Source of the DNA: Camellia lanceoleosa
Taxonomy: Eukaryota; Streptophyta; Magnoliopsida; Ericales; Theaceae
Length of the DNA stretch: 64,000 bases
Assembly (NCBI GenBank): GCA_025200525.1
Contig: CM045762.1
Coordinates: forward strand, 24,183,374-24,247,373
Direction: 5' to 3'
The position numbers were made by a program, and so were the translations under genes. The notes beneath the pieces are model-generated. The model worked only from the letters and a program-made list of their open reading frames with translations. It was not told the DNA's origin and made no database searches. The number at the start of each line of letters is the position of its first letter. The first letter of the stretch is position 1. Positions 22,616 through 33,580 of this stretch are shown one piece after another.

Positions 22616-23689
22616 GGAGAAAAGTGGAGGAAATTGAGAGAAAGCAAGAAAAATGTAAGGGGTTAAACCCTAGGAGAGAGAAAATGAGAGAGGAAGGTGA
22701 AAACATGAGAGTGAGTCCCCAAAAATCAAGAAAACCCATGAGAAACAAGGCAAAACAATAAGAAACCCAAAGGCAAGGTTTGTTGGGTATCACAAGATGT
22801 AGAGGGGAAAGGTTTTAAAGAAAAAAATGGCAAGGTTTGTTGGGTATCACAAGGAAAAGAAGAAATCTAGAGAGGGAGGAAAGCTAGAGAGAGAAAGAGA
22901 GAAAGGGATTTCGGATGAAAGGGTGTGAGGAAATAGGGTTTGGGTTTGTTTTAAACAAACAAATCGTGAGTAAAGGCCAAAACTGCCCTACCACTATCGA
23001 AGCTCGGCCGGTTGTCTTGATGCCCGACCGTGCTTCATTGAGGCCCTGGCCGACTCTCAGTGAAAACCCAGTTTTTTTATTTTACTTCTTGTATGATGGA
23101 ATTAAAAAAAAAACAAAGAGAGAAAAACAGTGAAAGAAAAGAAGAAGAAGCAAACAAAAGAAGAAAAAAGCAAAGAAAAGTAGAAAAGAAAAAGCAGAGA
23201 GTTCAAAAAAAGAAGAAGAGAAAAGAAAGCAAAAACAAAAGAGAAAAGAAAATATAAAGAGAGTGGAAAAGAAAAGAAAAGATTTTTGTTCATTCTGTTT
23301 TTATTGAGCGAACGCATTTGTTTGATTCTTGATTTAATTTGTTTAAGCTTGCTTGTTTAAACTTATTTCTCCAAAACTTTTAATTTGCTTAAACTATTCC
23401 GAGTTGCTTTGTTTGAATCATAGTTCATTCTGTTATTATGTTCTGTTGTAACCAAATGATATTTTATGTACTGTTCATTCAGAGGAGTTCTAGATAAAAT
23501 CATTCGCGCCATAGTAAAATCATCGTCCATTTCATAACTACATTGAAACACTGTACGTTGTTTTCATTGTTTTAACACGTGGGTAAATTGGCTTCCACTT
23601 TACTACACCGCTTGGATCGTTTTGGTTTTACGCCTCTCTATCTAGAATCTATGTTTGTTTCTAATTCATATTTATACGATTTGTTTGTT
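22616..23689. other. Upstream region of mobile-domain gene and purine-rich tract of A
   Basis: 22620-22990 is rich in GAGAGA motifs, resembling a 5' untranslated region of the minus-strand gene. 22750-22800 and 22827-22855 share the phrase GGCAAGGTTTGTTGGGTATC, a short duplication. 23103-23285 is an A/G tract of AAAGAAG type, which creates long Lys-rich false ORFs. No gene. Confidence 0.6.
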
Positions 23690-24510
23690 CTTTTATCAAT
23701 ACAACCTTTCCTCCTCGCGTGTGACACGTTAGGATTGCATCTTCGGTTAAAAACATCGGGTGTGCCTAGTGTTCACACCACATTTCCTCCTCTTCCGTGT
23801 GACGCATTAGGATTGCATCTTCGGTTAAAAACACCGGGTGTGCCTGGTGTTCACACCACATTTCCTCATCTCGCTTGTGACGCGTTAGGATTGCATCTTC
23901 GGTTAAAAACATCGGGTGTGCCTGGTGTTCACACCATCTTTCCTCCTCTCACGTGTGACGTGATAGGATTGTACTTTTGGTAAAAAAACATCAGGTGTGC
24001 CCGGTGTTCACACCACCTTTCCTTGTCTCGTGTGTGACACGTTAGGATTATATCTTTAGTTAAAAACATCAGGTTTACCCGGTGTTCACACCACCTTTCC
24101 TCTTCTCGCATGTGATGCGTTAGGATTGTATCCTCGGTTAAAAATGGCAGGTGTGCCTGTTCGTTCACACCACCTTTCCTCCTCTTGCATGTAACATGTT
24201 AGGATTGTACCCTTGGTTAAAAATGACAGGTGTGCTTGTTCGTTCACACCACCTTTCCTCCTCTTGCGTTTAACGCAATAGGATTGTACTTTCGGTTAAA
24301 AACGGCAAGTGTACCTGTTCGTTCACACCACCTTTCCTCTTCTCATGTGTGACACGTTAGGATTGTACCCCCAGCTAAAAACAGCAGGTGATCCTATCTG
24401 TTCACACCACCATTCTTCCTACCGTGTGCAACGCGTTAGGATCTCGATTGAGACCTTGGGTGCGCTTGATGGTTACATCGCCCTTCCCCCTTTCTACGCG
24501 AGGCGTAGTT
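23690..24510. repeat. 78-79 bp tandem array, about ten units
   Basis: The anchor (T)TAGGATTG recurs at 23731, 23809, 23887, 23965, 24044, 24122, 24201, 24280, 24359 and 24438, so spacing is 78 or 79 bp. Each unit has TTTCCTC.TCTCG, GTGTGACGCG, GGATTG.ATCTTCGGTTAAAA and GTGTGCC.G.GTTCACACCAC. Units 1-3 are most alike; the spacing lengthens and divergence rises rightwards. It sits between antisense cargo and 3' LTR, as in Retand elements, which carry an amplified repeat there. Confidence 0.95.
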
Positions 24511-24915
24511 AGGTTTGCATTTTCTTACATCCTTTCTACGTGAGACATAGGTTGGTTTGCTTTTTTGTTGTGCTTTTCATGCGAGGCGTGTCTGTTTATT
24601 CATTCCATTCCATATGGAACACAACAAGGTTTATTTTGCTTTGTTTTGTATTTTCATTCAAACGTTGCATTCTTGTCTAGATTGTAGCGTTGTTTCATTG
24701 CTTCATTTACATTATGTTTCATTGCATTGCTTCATTGAATGATCATAAGTTATTTGCTTCTTTTTATGTAGCATTTTGCCCCCGAGTTCAATCTTTGCAT
24801 TTATGTCTTGATTTCTTGCCTGAGCCTTACGGCCTTGTTAGATGGGTCGTCTCTGGGCTTTGACATTCACTCACGTCACGTCATGACTTCGAGCTCTGTC
24901 AAAGAAGGGCAACCA
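24511..24915 (+). other. End of element A internal region with weak polypurine tract
   Basis: 24511-24600 holds degenerate repeat units (CTACG.GAG.CGTAG). 24901-24909 (AAAGAAGGG) six bases before the LTR is a weak polypurine tract candidate for plus-strand priming. Confidence 0.45.
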
Positions 24916-27900
24916 TGAACACCCCATTTTTGACCGACCGCAAGGCTCGAACGCTTTGTCCTGTACACTCGATGATGAAAGTGGTATTGTGCATGGTTTG
25001 AGGTTTCAATGAAGGAGCCATGTTTAAGGCCCCAAAACAAACCCAAACCTTCCATATTTCCATTAATTATACTCAAGAAATCCATTTTTACACCTTGTGC
25101 CACTCTGTGTTAAGGCTGAAATAGAAAAACAGGGGAATGCATTGAGCTCGATCGTGCCTCATTGAGGGCCCACCATGGTTATTGAAGGCTGGCCTGGCCT
25201 TGGTAGCGAGAAACACTGTTCTGGGCAGGAGGCCACCAACTATCCATTTTTGAAGATATTTATGATATTTCTGGCTCAAATTTTATAAAAACGACCATAT
25301 ATCTCTATTTTGCTAGTTAAAGAATTTCAAGAAAGTCATTATGTCACCTTGAGAGCTCATTCTTCTCCTTCTTCTTGTGCAAGCACCTCTTTGAGTTAAG
25401 CTACCACCTTGAACTCATATCCATATGCCATACACACCTTCATACCTTAGCCTAAGAACCTTGGTTAAGCCTTGAACACCATAATTCAAGCTTGAGAGTG
25501 TGTTGGAGCTTAGTTTGATCACAAACAAAAAGCTTACTCCCTTGAGAGGTATAAGCTTGCTATCTTCCTTCTTACTTTTATTTCTTTCATTTGCTACTTA
25601 GTTCTTATTGTTTTGTGTTGTTTTTTATCCTATTTTAAGTGTTTAAGTTTGGGTTTGAGAGCTGCCATGAGGGTAGAGAGAGTTTGCTCTTTCTACACCT
25701 TTACCTATAGCTTAAACCTTTACTCTTACACTCTTTTTCTTTGTTCTCTACACTGATTTTCAGAGTTTAAAAAAGGCTAAAAACCATGTTTTGAGGTTTC
25801 AAAAGTGGAGGGGTTAGCCACCTCTCCTTGTTCTTGTTTACTAGCCTAATTTCCTCTCTTTGTTGTTTAGCTTTTTAGGCTCTTTTCATGCATTTTTAGC
25901 CATTGTTTTTCATCACTTGAAGGCTTTTTTAGGGCTATTATAAGTGTTTAAATAGTTCATGCATTGATTAGCTTAGTTGTTGTCTCATAAGTTTGCATAC
26001 ATAGCTTGTTGTCCATTATTCTAAGCTTTTCTTCAATTCATTTCCATGTTTAAGAACCTCATTTTAATAATCAACTTACCATTCATCTCTTTCATTTGAA
26101 AGTTGTTTCAATTGGTTGATGCTTATTCAAAACGTGAACTAGAGATTTACGCTTAATGGCTTAATATCTACAGAGGTTCATTGCCAACGGTGTAGTCTCT
26201 TTTTCATGTTGAGAATCACCTCCCGTTTGACATATTTCTCACTTAGTGGATGTAACCTTTATTGGACGTAACAATCACCTTGGACTTGATGGATTAAAAG
26301 ATGGCAAAGACTAATGAATTTGGCTTAAAATAAACTAACTCACATAAAGAAAATGTGTTATCTTGCTTGGGGTTCGGCTAGACGTTATGCCAAATCCGTT
26401 GTGTCAAGATTTGTCTAACATCAATTCATGATGTTTTGATGGATCTTGAATCATCTCTACCTCCCTCTTTGAGTTCACTCCATAATAGGAGGGAGGGGAG
26501 ATCGTTCATTTCATTTATTGACTTTTGTCCAAAATTGTGCATCGAAATCATCAAGCAATCAACTTGCTTATTGATGGTTTTGGAAACAATTATAACTTTC
26601 TCTCGAGGCTTTCCCATGATAGAGAAGTGTAAGATGGACAAACAGAGTCCAAAAACACTCTGTCTGCGTTGTTTTCACTTCAGAGCACAAAATAGAATTT
26701 GGCATGAAATTGAGGCATGACTGGCCTTCTTTAGGCCTAGTGGGGCTTCATTGAGGGCCGGCCGGTCCTCAATGTTTGGTCAACAGTGTATTTTTGCAGA
26801 AAAGAGAAAGCAGTGGCTGAACTGGAAACAAAGCAAGCTAAGGCAGATAGTGTTGTTCTTGGACGTTGCGTATGCGAACATCGTGCATCCTTATGCATCC
26901 TTGCTTGACGATTAAATTATTAATTATCATTAGTCTTATTAATTATCATTGTTATAATTAATTAATTATTATTATTGTATCATTTGTAATTGTTATAGTT
27001 AATTAGCTTAAATAGCTAGTTTACTTATCTTGGTTACTTTTGTTGTAATAGCTTAGTTAGCTGGTTAATGCTTTAATTTATTCATTCGGTTTTGTAATAA
27101 TTAGTTTAATTCGGACTTTCAGACTATTGATTCGCACCCTCTTGCATGAGGGAAATGTTGTAATAAGTTGTATGTCTTCCAACCCCACGCCTTTCTCCTT
27201 TTTACTTACTGGCTTATGATTGTTAGTATAGGACATCACGTTTTGTTAGCATGCTCCATGTTTTGCATCCATTGTCTTACATGCATCCAAGGTTCGGCTC
27301 ATCATACTAGATATCAATGTTCAAATCCATTATTTGAATGCATGCCTTATCGCATGTCTTGAGTGAACTCATATGCCATGCTCATACCCAAGCCTATAAA
27401 ATACATAATGTGCGTTGCATTAGTCATATTGCATTAATTAGGAACGTGCATATTTTTCTAATTATTTCGCTTTGTCTTGGCTCGAAGTACTAGGTGAGCA
27501 TTTACTTGTTTTAGCATATTGCATGAATATGTTTGTATTACCATATCAAAGCATGAACACCATGAAGCTAAGTGTTTAAATGATATAACTGTTCGAATGT
27601 CTATGGATGAAGGCTAGTTTCTTGAATTCGGATGGCTTGATTAAATGTCCATTTTTGAAGTGGCATATTCACAAAACCAATTTCGAAAACAAACATGAAA
27701 TCAAAATGTTCCAATTCTTGCAAACAAGCCTATACCTTGTGTGCGCATCACATAGTAAGTTAACTAATAAATCAGAATAAGAGCATATAATGTAAATAAG
27801 AAACACATTATGATTAGTAGAGGCCGATCTTTGATCGGGAGAGTGGGGTGCTCAATTCATGACCTTCCCCTCTCGTACCTAAGTTCTCGAGCCGAGAGAC

Positions 27901-28176
27901 TTTGGTGATGACGGACTAATGGCCTTTGGCATGAGTCTCGGGTTTCCTAAATTTCCCAAAAATATTTAGGTGGTGACTCTGAAATCTGACAAAGTAGTCC
28001 ATTTTTGAAATTTGATTCAAACATCGATTTTCCAAAAAAGAATTGCTGGATTTGGACTCTTTTTGTATTTTCACTGTTTCACATTGCACTTGTGAAATCA
28101 GACTTAGAACCATGAGTGGAGTTCGAACTGTAGGGCTATTCGTCTTCTAAAAGGGGGCACGAAAAGTCAAGCTACA
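24916..28176 (+). repeat. Element A 3' LTR (3.26 kb)
   Basis: Begins TGAACACCCCATTTTTGACC (family start TGTAGACACCCC) and ends GTCAAGCTACA. Its last 60 bp match, in reverse, the LTR start at 63117 (TGTAGC....GCCCCCTTT, CCCTACAGTTCGAACTCC), so these two form one subfamily, distinct from the 4.2-4.4 kb LTRs of B type. Carries the conserved 3' block (27815-28110) but not the CACGTG palindrome. The flanks AACCA and GTAGG do not match, so it is not a solo LTR. Confidence 0.75.
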
Positions 28177-29540
28177 GTAGGCTATTTTAGTTTTTGGCTA
28201 TTTTAGGAGGCTAAAATTTTTGTGTTTGGGAAGATAGCTAGATTTTTTTGTAGGATGTGATGTTTGTGAGAGAAAAAGTGAAATGATTAGGGTTTAATGT
28301 GACATTTTGTCTTATTGACTGTTTTGACCTATTTTGTCTTTTTGTACTATTTTAGCCAAAAAAAAGCTAAAAAAGCTTCTTCCCAAACACCCCCTATGGT
28401 AGTCAAAAAGTCATTATAAGTTGTCACATCAATCTCCCTATTTTTTTATATTTATTTTTGTAAAAAGTCAAAAGACAACTAAAATAACAAATTCTCAAAC
28501 AAGCTCTAAATATGTAATTCGGATCTTTCCATTTTCCATTAGATAGAACCTTTGTTTTCTTGTTCCATAAACTTTTTCTCTGGGAAAACATGACCCAACT
28601 CTTACATGAGTTAACCCATTTGTTTTCTTAAACTCAATTTCATCGACCAATTCTCTCCTCTCTCTCATAAGTCAAGGCATGAACCCACACAACATGAATG
28701 AAAGAGAAAGAGAGGCTTTTGTGGTAACAATGGCAGCTCTACAAGGATAGACCTAGATAGATAGATTACTCCCTTATGATTTAAAAAGACCTCTTTATTA
28801 TAGTAGTATCAGTTAATAATTATGTTTAAATTATACAAGCTAGTCTCTTATGTTTTTTTTAAAAAAAAGAAAATAATTATAAGTTTTTGAAATAATTTAA
28901 GTGGTCACTCTCCTATATCTATAAAACAAGGGTGTTGAAATATGAAATTACAAAATTTGGACAAAATATAATAAAAGAAATTAGTTTCTCGAACCTATTA
29001 TCAAGTACAAGCATTAGGATGCAAGAAGAGAAGCTGGTGAAGTATTAGAAAGTTACTTGTTCATATTTATTGAAAAATATATTATTTAATATATTTTGAT
29101 TCGATTTTATTATAGATAACTTTAATAATATGAAAAATTGTTGAGTACAACTCAAGATTCACTATAGTAGATAAATTATATTATTGAGTGCTATTAGTTT
29201 TGGATGTCTTATCACAATAAAGTCAAAGCTTCATCGTATAATCTATTTTTCAGTTTATGTTTCCAAACTCAAGTTGGTACTTGCTTGAGTTTGACAGAAG
29301 TGTTAATGTATATTCTCATAAATATTTGTGTTTTCTTATTTTTCAATTTTCTTACTTTGGGAATTAACTATTTTAATTGATTTTTTGACTTTTTACAAAA
29401 AGACGTTTAGAGAAGTAGAGAGAATAGTTAATTTTTTTGGTAGTGGCTTTTTGGCTAAAATAACCTATTTCCAAACTTGTTTACTTGGGATTATCTATGC
29501 ATGACCAAACCATGGGTATAATGAATTTTTCCTTATTAAG
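28177..29540. other. Non-coding interval with possible MITE remnants
   Basis: AT-rich, no coding signal. 28178-28400 has GGCTATTTTAG and TTTGGGAAGA near the left and AGCTTCTTCCCAAACACCCC near the right, loosely inverted, as in hAT-type MITEs that start GGGTGTTTGGGAAG. 28440-28505 and 29385-29340 share TTTTTGTAAAAAGTCAAAA and AA.TAAAATA in inverted arrangement. Boundaries are not resolvable by eye. Confidence 0.35.
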
Positions 29541-30425
29541 ATGTTTGTTATCCAAAATGTTAAAATGTTTGTATTATCACATTTGTACATTTTAAGGCAC
29601 TCTATGCTTCCAAACTATGCTCCACTCATCAAGGAAGTCAAATTAATGTTGGACAATATTCCATTTGGGAATGTAAATGGAAAGGAACTCGAGACCTTAG
29701 ATAAAGAAAGCTTAACACCTAATCCCTTCACTGATATTGTCGTGGTGAAAAATGGATGCATGTTTTTTCAAATTATCAAGAGACTGATAGTTTTTCTAAC
29801 GTTTACCTTCCCTGAACGCCATAAGAATCGAAAGATTTTCCATGAGATGACTTGTAAAGATGCATTTTGAGTAATGGAAATGGAGCTCAATTTCATGTAC
29901 AATGCACTTTATACCAAGATGGTTGTGGTGCATAGGAAGATTGGGTACGTTTTTTGCTTCATTTGCTTTGTTTTGATTGTGGTTTCCTTTGCATTGTTTG
30001 CATCCCATCATAAACACCGACTCCAACCCTTGGACATTGTTGTCACCTACACTTTTCTTATTGTTGCTGTTGGATTGGACTTTGTATCACTTGTCAAGCT
30101 CATCTTTTGTAACTACACTATAGTTTTGCTCAATAATTCCAATGCTGAAGAAACTGATTTTGCGATCAAGGAAAGACTTTCATTTGGGGAAAGATGTCAG
30201 CGATCCAACCTCGTCTCATAAGACAGTTTGATCAGTGACTGCATCATCAACGAACAGTTCAAATGGTTTGAAAGAGTAAATGACTTTTTTGCACTCAAGG
30301 ATTTCTTTGATGAGATACAATACAAAAGAAACTCACCATTGAACGATGATTTAAAAGGATTCATATTTATGGAGATAAAGAACAAGGCTCTCCAAGCAGA
30401 AGATCTTGAATTTTCCAAGGAGATA

Positions 30426-32670
30426 GTAGCATTTGTGTCCTTCAAAGCTTTTGGGAAAGTGTATTCGAATCCTTTATTTTTATTTTGGAAATCTTTGGTG
30501 TTGTTATGGGTTGGCTTTGGAAGAGTATAATCCGATTTAAACTTGTTAGGTTTGGTTGCTCGCACTTATTCTTGTCAAAAGCTCCTTGGAGACTTAGAAA
30601 TTCTATTCTAGAGTCGACACTAGCCTTCCTAAGGGTCGACCCTTACTTGTTGGTGAAGTTTTTGGAAATGTTGCTGGAAAATAGGGTAGACACCAGTTTG
30701 GGGAGGGTCAACCCTCTTATGTCTGTGTGTTAGTTGCTGGAAAATAGGTTCGACCCCCTCCTGTCTAAGGGTTGACCCTCTTACATGCTGTCAAACATAA
30801 GTTTCTTCATAGGGTCGACCCTTGTGTTGCAAGGGTCGACCCCTGCAGACTTTTTTTTCCAGATTTCAGTCCGATTTTGGGCCTACTTTTTGGGGATTTT
30901 GACTTGATCTTTTGGGTTGACTTTGGGACTTCATTTTACTTTGACCTAGCACTATAAATAGGTCCCTCACTTAACCTTTTCTTTACTTTTTCTTCTCTTT
31001 TTCCCTCTCCAAGGCATGAGTCACTCTCTCCCTCTCCAAAATCACTTTTTGCTCAAAGATCTATAGATCTACTCACTTGGAAGCATCTTCTTGCCTTGCT
31101 CCTTTGAGATTAAGTGTAGAGCTTATCAAGAGCTTCGTTTTGATCCAAGTAGAAGTTGGTTTCGACAACTTTGGAGTTTCAACCTTGTTTTGCTCATCTT
31201 CTTTTCTAAGCTTGAGGTAGGGATTTTCTTTGAGTTATATATATATTTTTGCAAGATCTAGATGATTTTCGAAATCATCCTTTGATTGGTTTTGAAAATT
31301 TATTGTTGATTTAAGAAGATGAGTGATTTTGAAAGTGGGTTTACTTTCTTTTCCTTCTAAAAATAGAAATTGAGGGTTTTTGAACTATGTTGATAAAAGA
31401 AAGATGTTTTTGGTGAGATCTTCTCAAATATTTGAAGATGAATGGTTTTTAGTGAGAAAACCTAGAAATTAGGGATTTTTAAGAAAGATGTTGAGAATCT
31501 TTAGAATATGTTGTTATATTTATTTTGTATGCCAAAATAAATGATGTTTGAAAATTGTTTATTTATTACATATAAATGATGGTTTTCCATGGAATAAAAG
31601 AATTGTTGAAATTTTGGAAATTGTTGTTTAAAAGTGTTGATATAGTCTTGAAATGACTAAGTTGTAGGAAATTTTTGAAATGTGGGAATTACGTTATCCC
31701 TCGGATGAATTGAAATAAAAGTATTTATTCATCTTGTGAAATTGCATTGAAGTGAGAAATGAGAATTTTGATCACAATGGGCATATTGTGTGGGAGTATT
31801 GAAAGTGGAAGAAATATTGCATTGTATTATTAATCATTGCATTGGCATATTAATTCATTTGATAATGAAGAGCTTTGAAATTTGATTTGAAAACTTTGCA
31901 TTTAGAAAAGAATGTTGAGAAACAAGTTTTCATGAAATGGTTTTGGGGTAAAAACGGTGGTAAGTCTTGAAAGGTGATGTAGATTATAGGTGTCAAGCCT
32001 TCCAGTTAATACTGGTAAAAATGACAGATTAGAGGTGTCGAGCCTTTTGTTAATACCGGTAAAAATAACAAATTGGTAGTACTTGTATAGTCTATTTGCA
32101 TACATTGACCTAGGGATTTACAAAGTTATATTTACCGCCCCTTGAATAAAATTTGATAAATGTTGAGCAGTTGAAATTGTATGACATCATTGAGCATGAT
32201 GGTTTTCAAAAGATGAAGTTGTGTTTTACTTTCAAAAAGGCATGGCATAAGCATTCTATCTCACGAGACTTGTATAAAATGAATATACTTTGTTAAGAAT
32301 TTCCTACTGGGCTTTATGCTCACCTTACGAGATTTTTGTGCAATAAAAGATGTGGTGTTTCCGCCTAACTGAAGGCGTGGAAGTGTGTGTAGAGAGCATA
32401 ATGTGCTCATTTGCTGTGACTCTGATTGTAAGCCAAGGGCTTTGTATGTATGGGTTTAAATAACCTTTTTGTGTAACCAGGCTAAAGCCTTGGAAACTTG
32501 TAAACCCTTGAGAGTATTTGTTGTTTAATTAATTGTTGTTAGATTAACTGTATTATCACATGAAGACTATTTACATCATGTAATGCAAGTATGAGGATTT
32601 ATTATCAGTTTTACTTTAAAGGGCCATGATTATTGTATTACCATTTGGGCATGAAAATGGGGGCGTTACA
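30426..32670 (-). mobile_element. Solo LTR, TGTAACGCC type (2.25 kb)
   Basis: On the minus strand it begins TGTAACGCCCCCATTTTC at 32670. The other end at 30426 reads GTAGCATTTG, lacking the expected first T. Flanks AGATA at 30421-30425 and 32671-32675 are identical; removing the LTR and one copy restores the DUF4220/DUF594 frame. No internal element domain, so it is a solo LTR left by recombination. A related LTR is at 55957-57820. Contains the paired GTCGAC palindromes (30613-30840). Confidence 0.88.
30613..30840. promoter_or_regulatory. Four pairs of GGGTCGACCC-type palindromes
   Basis: GTCGAC or one-base variants at 30613, 30635, 30686, 30707, 30749, 30771, 30814 and 30835, most in the context GGGTCGACCC. 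Within pairs the spacing is 21-22 bp; pair starts are 63-73 bp apart. See 57463-57631 for the counterpart. Confidence 0.7.
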
Positions 32671-32795
32671 AGATATGTTCATCAAAGGGAAATTGGGTTC
32701 TTTCACAATACGATTGTCTTCACCCCTCGATTGTAAATAGGGTGAAAAGGGAAATCGAATATGATCATTGCCTTTTGATATGGCATGTTGCTACT

Positions 32796-33545
32796 TGTTG
32801 GCTGTATATTTTGTAAAAGCCAATCCCAGCTTGACACGTGGCACGAAAAGGGCAATGTGGGGATTTAGGGTAAGTCTCCAATCAAAGACAGACACGTGGT
32901 AACTCATATTGGTAGTAGTGGATCTGCATAGCATTGGACCAGTTGAAAAGCGTGAGGTGACGTCTCTTAACGGTTACTTACAATTTAAATTCAAATCCAA
33001 TAGGGAAGCCTAACTGCAAGAATGGCGTAGTGGGGTTAATATTGAGAGAACATGATCAACAATCGTGGGAACATATTTTGACGGTTGAAGGCCCACTTCG
33101 ACAGCTGCCATGGAAAAGTATAAATAGAAGAGAAGGTCCTAGAATGAAGACCTGGACTCAAATCTAGAAACCAGTCATTTACTTCATATTTTCTTTCTAG
33201 TTTTTATATTTCTAGTTCTTTACATTTTCAGCACTTCAATTCCTGTACTGCACCTAGGAGTAGTTTCAAGTAGTTGCTGTAAATCTTTTCAAGACTAGGT
33301 CATTTCATTGTAAGTTCTTATTCACTCAATGAAATTCAGTTTCTAAATTGTTCTGTATTTGCTATTTCTTATAAATTTCTCCTACAAGAAGCCACCAATA
33401 AAAGTCCTTTTCATTAAGGCTGAAAGAACTTCAATACAATCGTTTGATAAATTGGTTGACAATTAAAATTCTATAAGGACTAATTGATCCTTGTTGGCAT
33501 GCTTAAATTACATAAATAACCTTCGACAGCCAAAAAAAGCCAACA
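32796..33545 (+). repeat. Element C 5' LTR (750 bp)
   Basis: Starts TGTTGGCTG and ends AAGCCAACA, a 7 bp inverted terminal repeat. TATAAATA at 33119-33126 is the likely promoter; CTACAAGAAG..ACCAATAAAAG near 33382-33410 offers an AATAAA signal. The 3' LTR is not in the window. Confidence 0.85.
33119..33126 (+). promoter_or_regulatory. TATA box of element C LTR
   Basis: AAGTATAAATAGAAG, about 320 bp into the 750 bp LTR, consistent with a U3 promoter. Confidence 0.6.
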
Positions 33546-33553
33546 TATATTTT

Positions 33554-33572
33554 TGGCACGCCTAGTGGGACC
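33554..33572 (+). promoter_or_regulatory. Primer binding site of element C
   Basis: TGGCACGCCTAGTGGGACC, eight bases after the LTR end and just before the gag ATG at 33581. It begins TGG as a tRNA-complementary PBS should. The tRNA is not identified. Confidence 0.7.
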
Positions 33573-33580
33573 TATTAAAA

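Larger units (their letters stand above)
1..28176 (+). mobile_element. Tat-lineage Ty3/gypsy element A (5' truncated by window)
   Basis: The pol end at 11-2155 has Ty3 RNase H, a second archaeal-type RNase H and integrase, which is the Tat signature. Behind pol lie two genes on the opposite strand (2855-4207 and 4897-22615), a 78-79 bp tandem array (23690-24510) and an LTR in the same orientation as pol (24916-28176). Antisense extra ORFs and tandem repeats between pol and the 3' LTR are known from Retand- and Ogre-type Tat elements. That one element spans all of this is inference from order and orientation. The LTR at 24916 has no matching 5 bp flanks (AACCA versus GTAGG), as expected for a 3' LTR whose partner is off the window. 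Element B (7315-22535) interrupts it. Confidence 0.65.
29541..32795 (+). pseudogene. DUF4220/DUF594 gene remnant, split by LTR insertions
   Basis: Plant-specific protein family of unknown function with an N-terminal membrane region (DUF4220) and C-terminal DUF594. Visible: LETLDKESLTPNPFTDIVVV, FFQIIKRLIV, TCKDAF then a stop at 29868-29870, VMEMELNFMYNALYTKMVVV, HRKIGYVFCFICFVLIVVSF, LDIVVTYTFLIVAVGLDF (hydrophobic segments), a stop at 30218-30220, then FKWFERVNDFF. The segment up to 30425 continues at 32676 after the solo LTR with SSKGNWVLSQYDCLHP and YDHCLLIWHVAT, the family's typical (L)LWHIAT motif. At 32795 the gene is cut again by element C, so its true end lies outside the window. The start is missing. 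Several stops; not functional. Confidence 0.75.

Noticed and set aside
23060..23317. Lys-rich or Phe-rich ORFs
   Set aside because: Artefact of an A/G-rich tract; no start context, no conservation.
23690..24510. CRISPR-like regular repeats
   Set aside because: The whole 78-79 bp unit repeats without variable spacers, and the context is a plant retroelement.
24916..28176. Solo LTR interpretation of the forward LTR
   Set aside because: The four accepted solo LTRs have exact 5 bp flanks; here AACCA and GTAGG differ. Orientation and the purine run before it fit a 3' LTR of element A better.
28177..28400. Defined hAT MITE
   Set aside because: The two ends are only loosely inverted and no 8 bp duplication was found, so only a tentative interval note is given.
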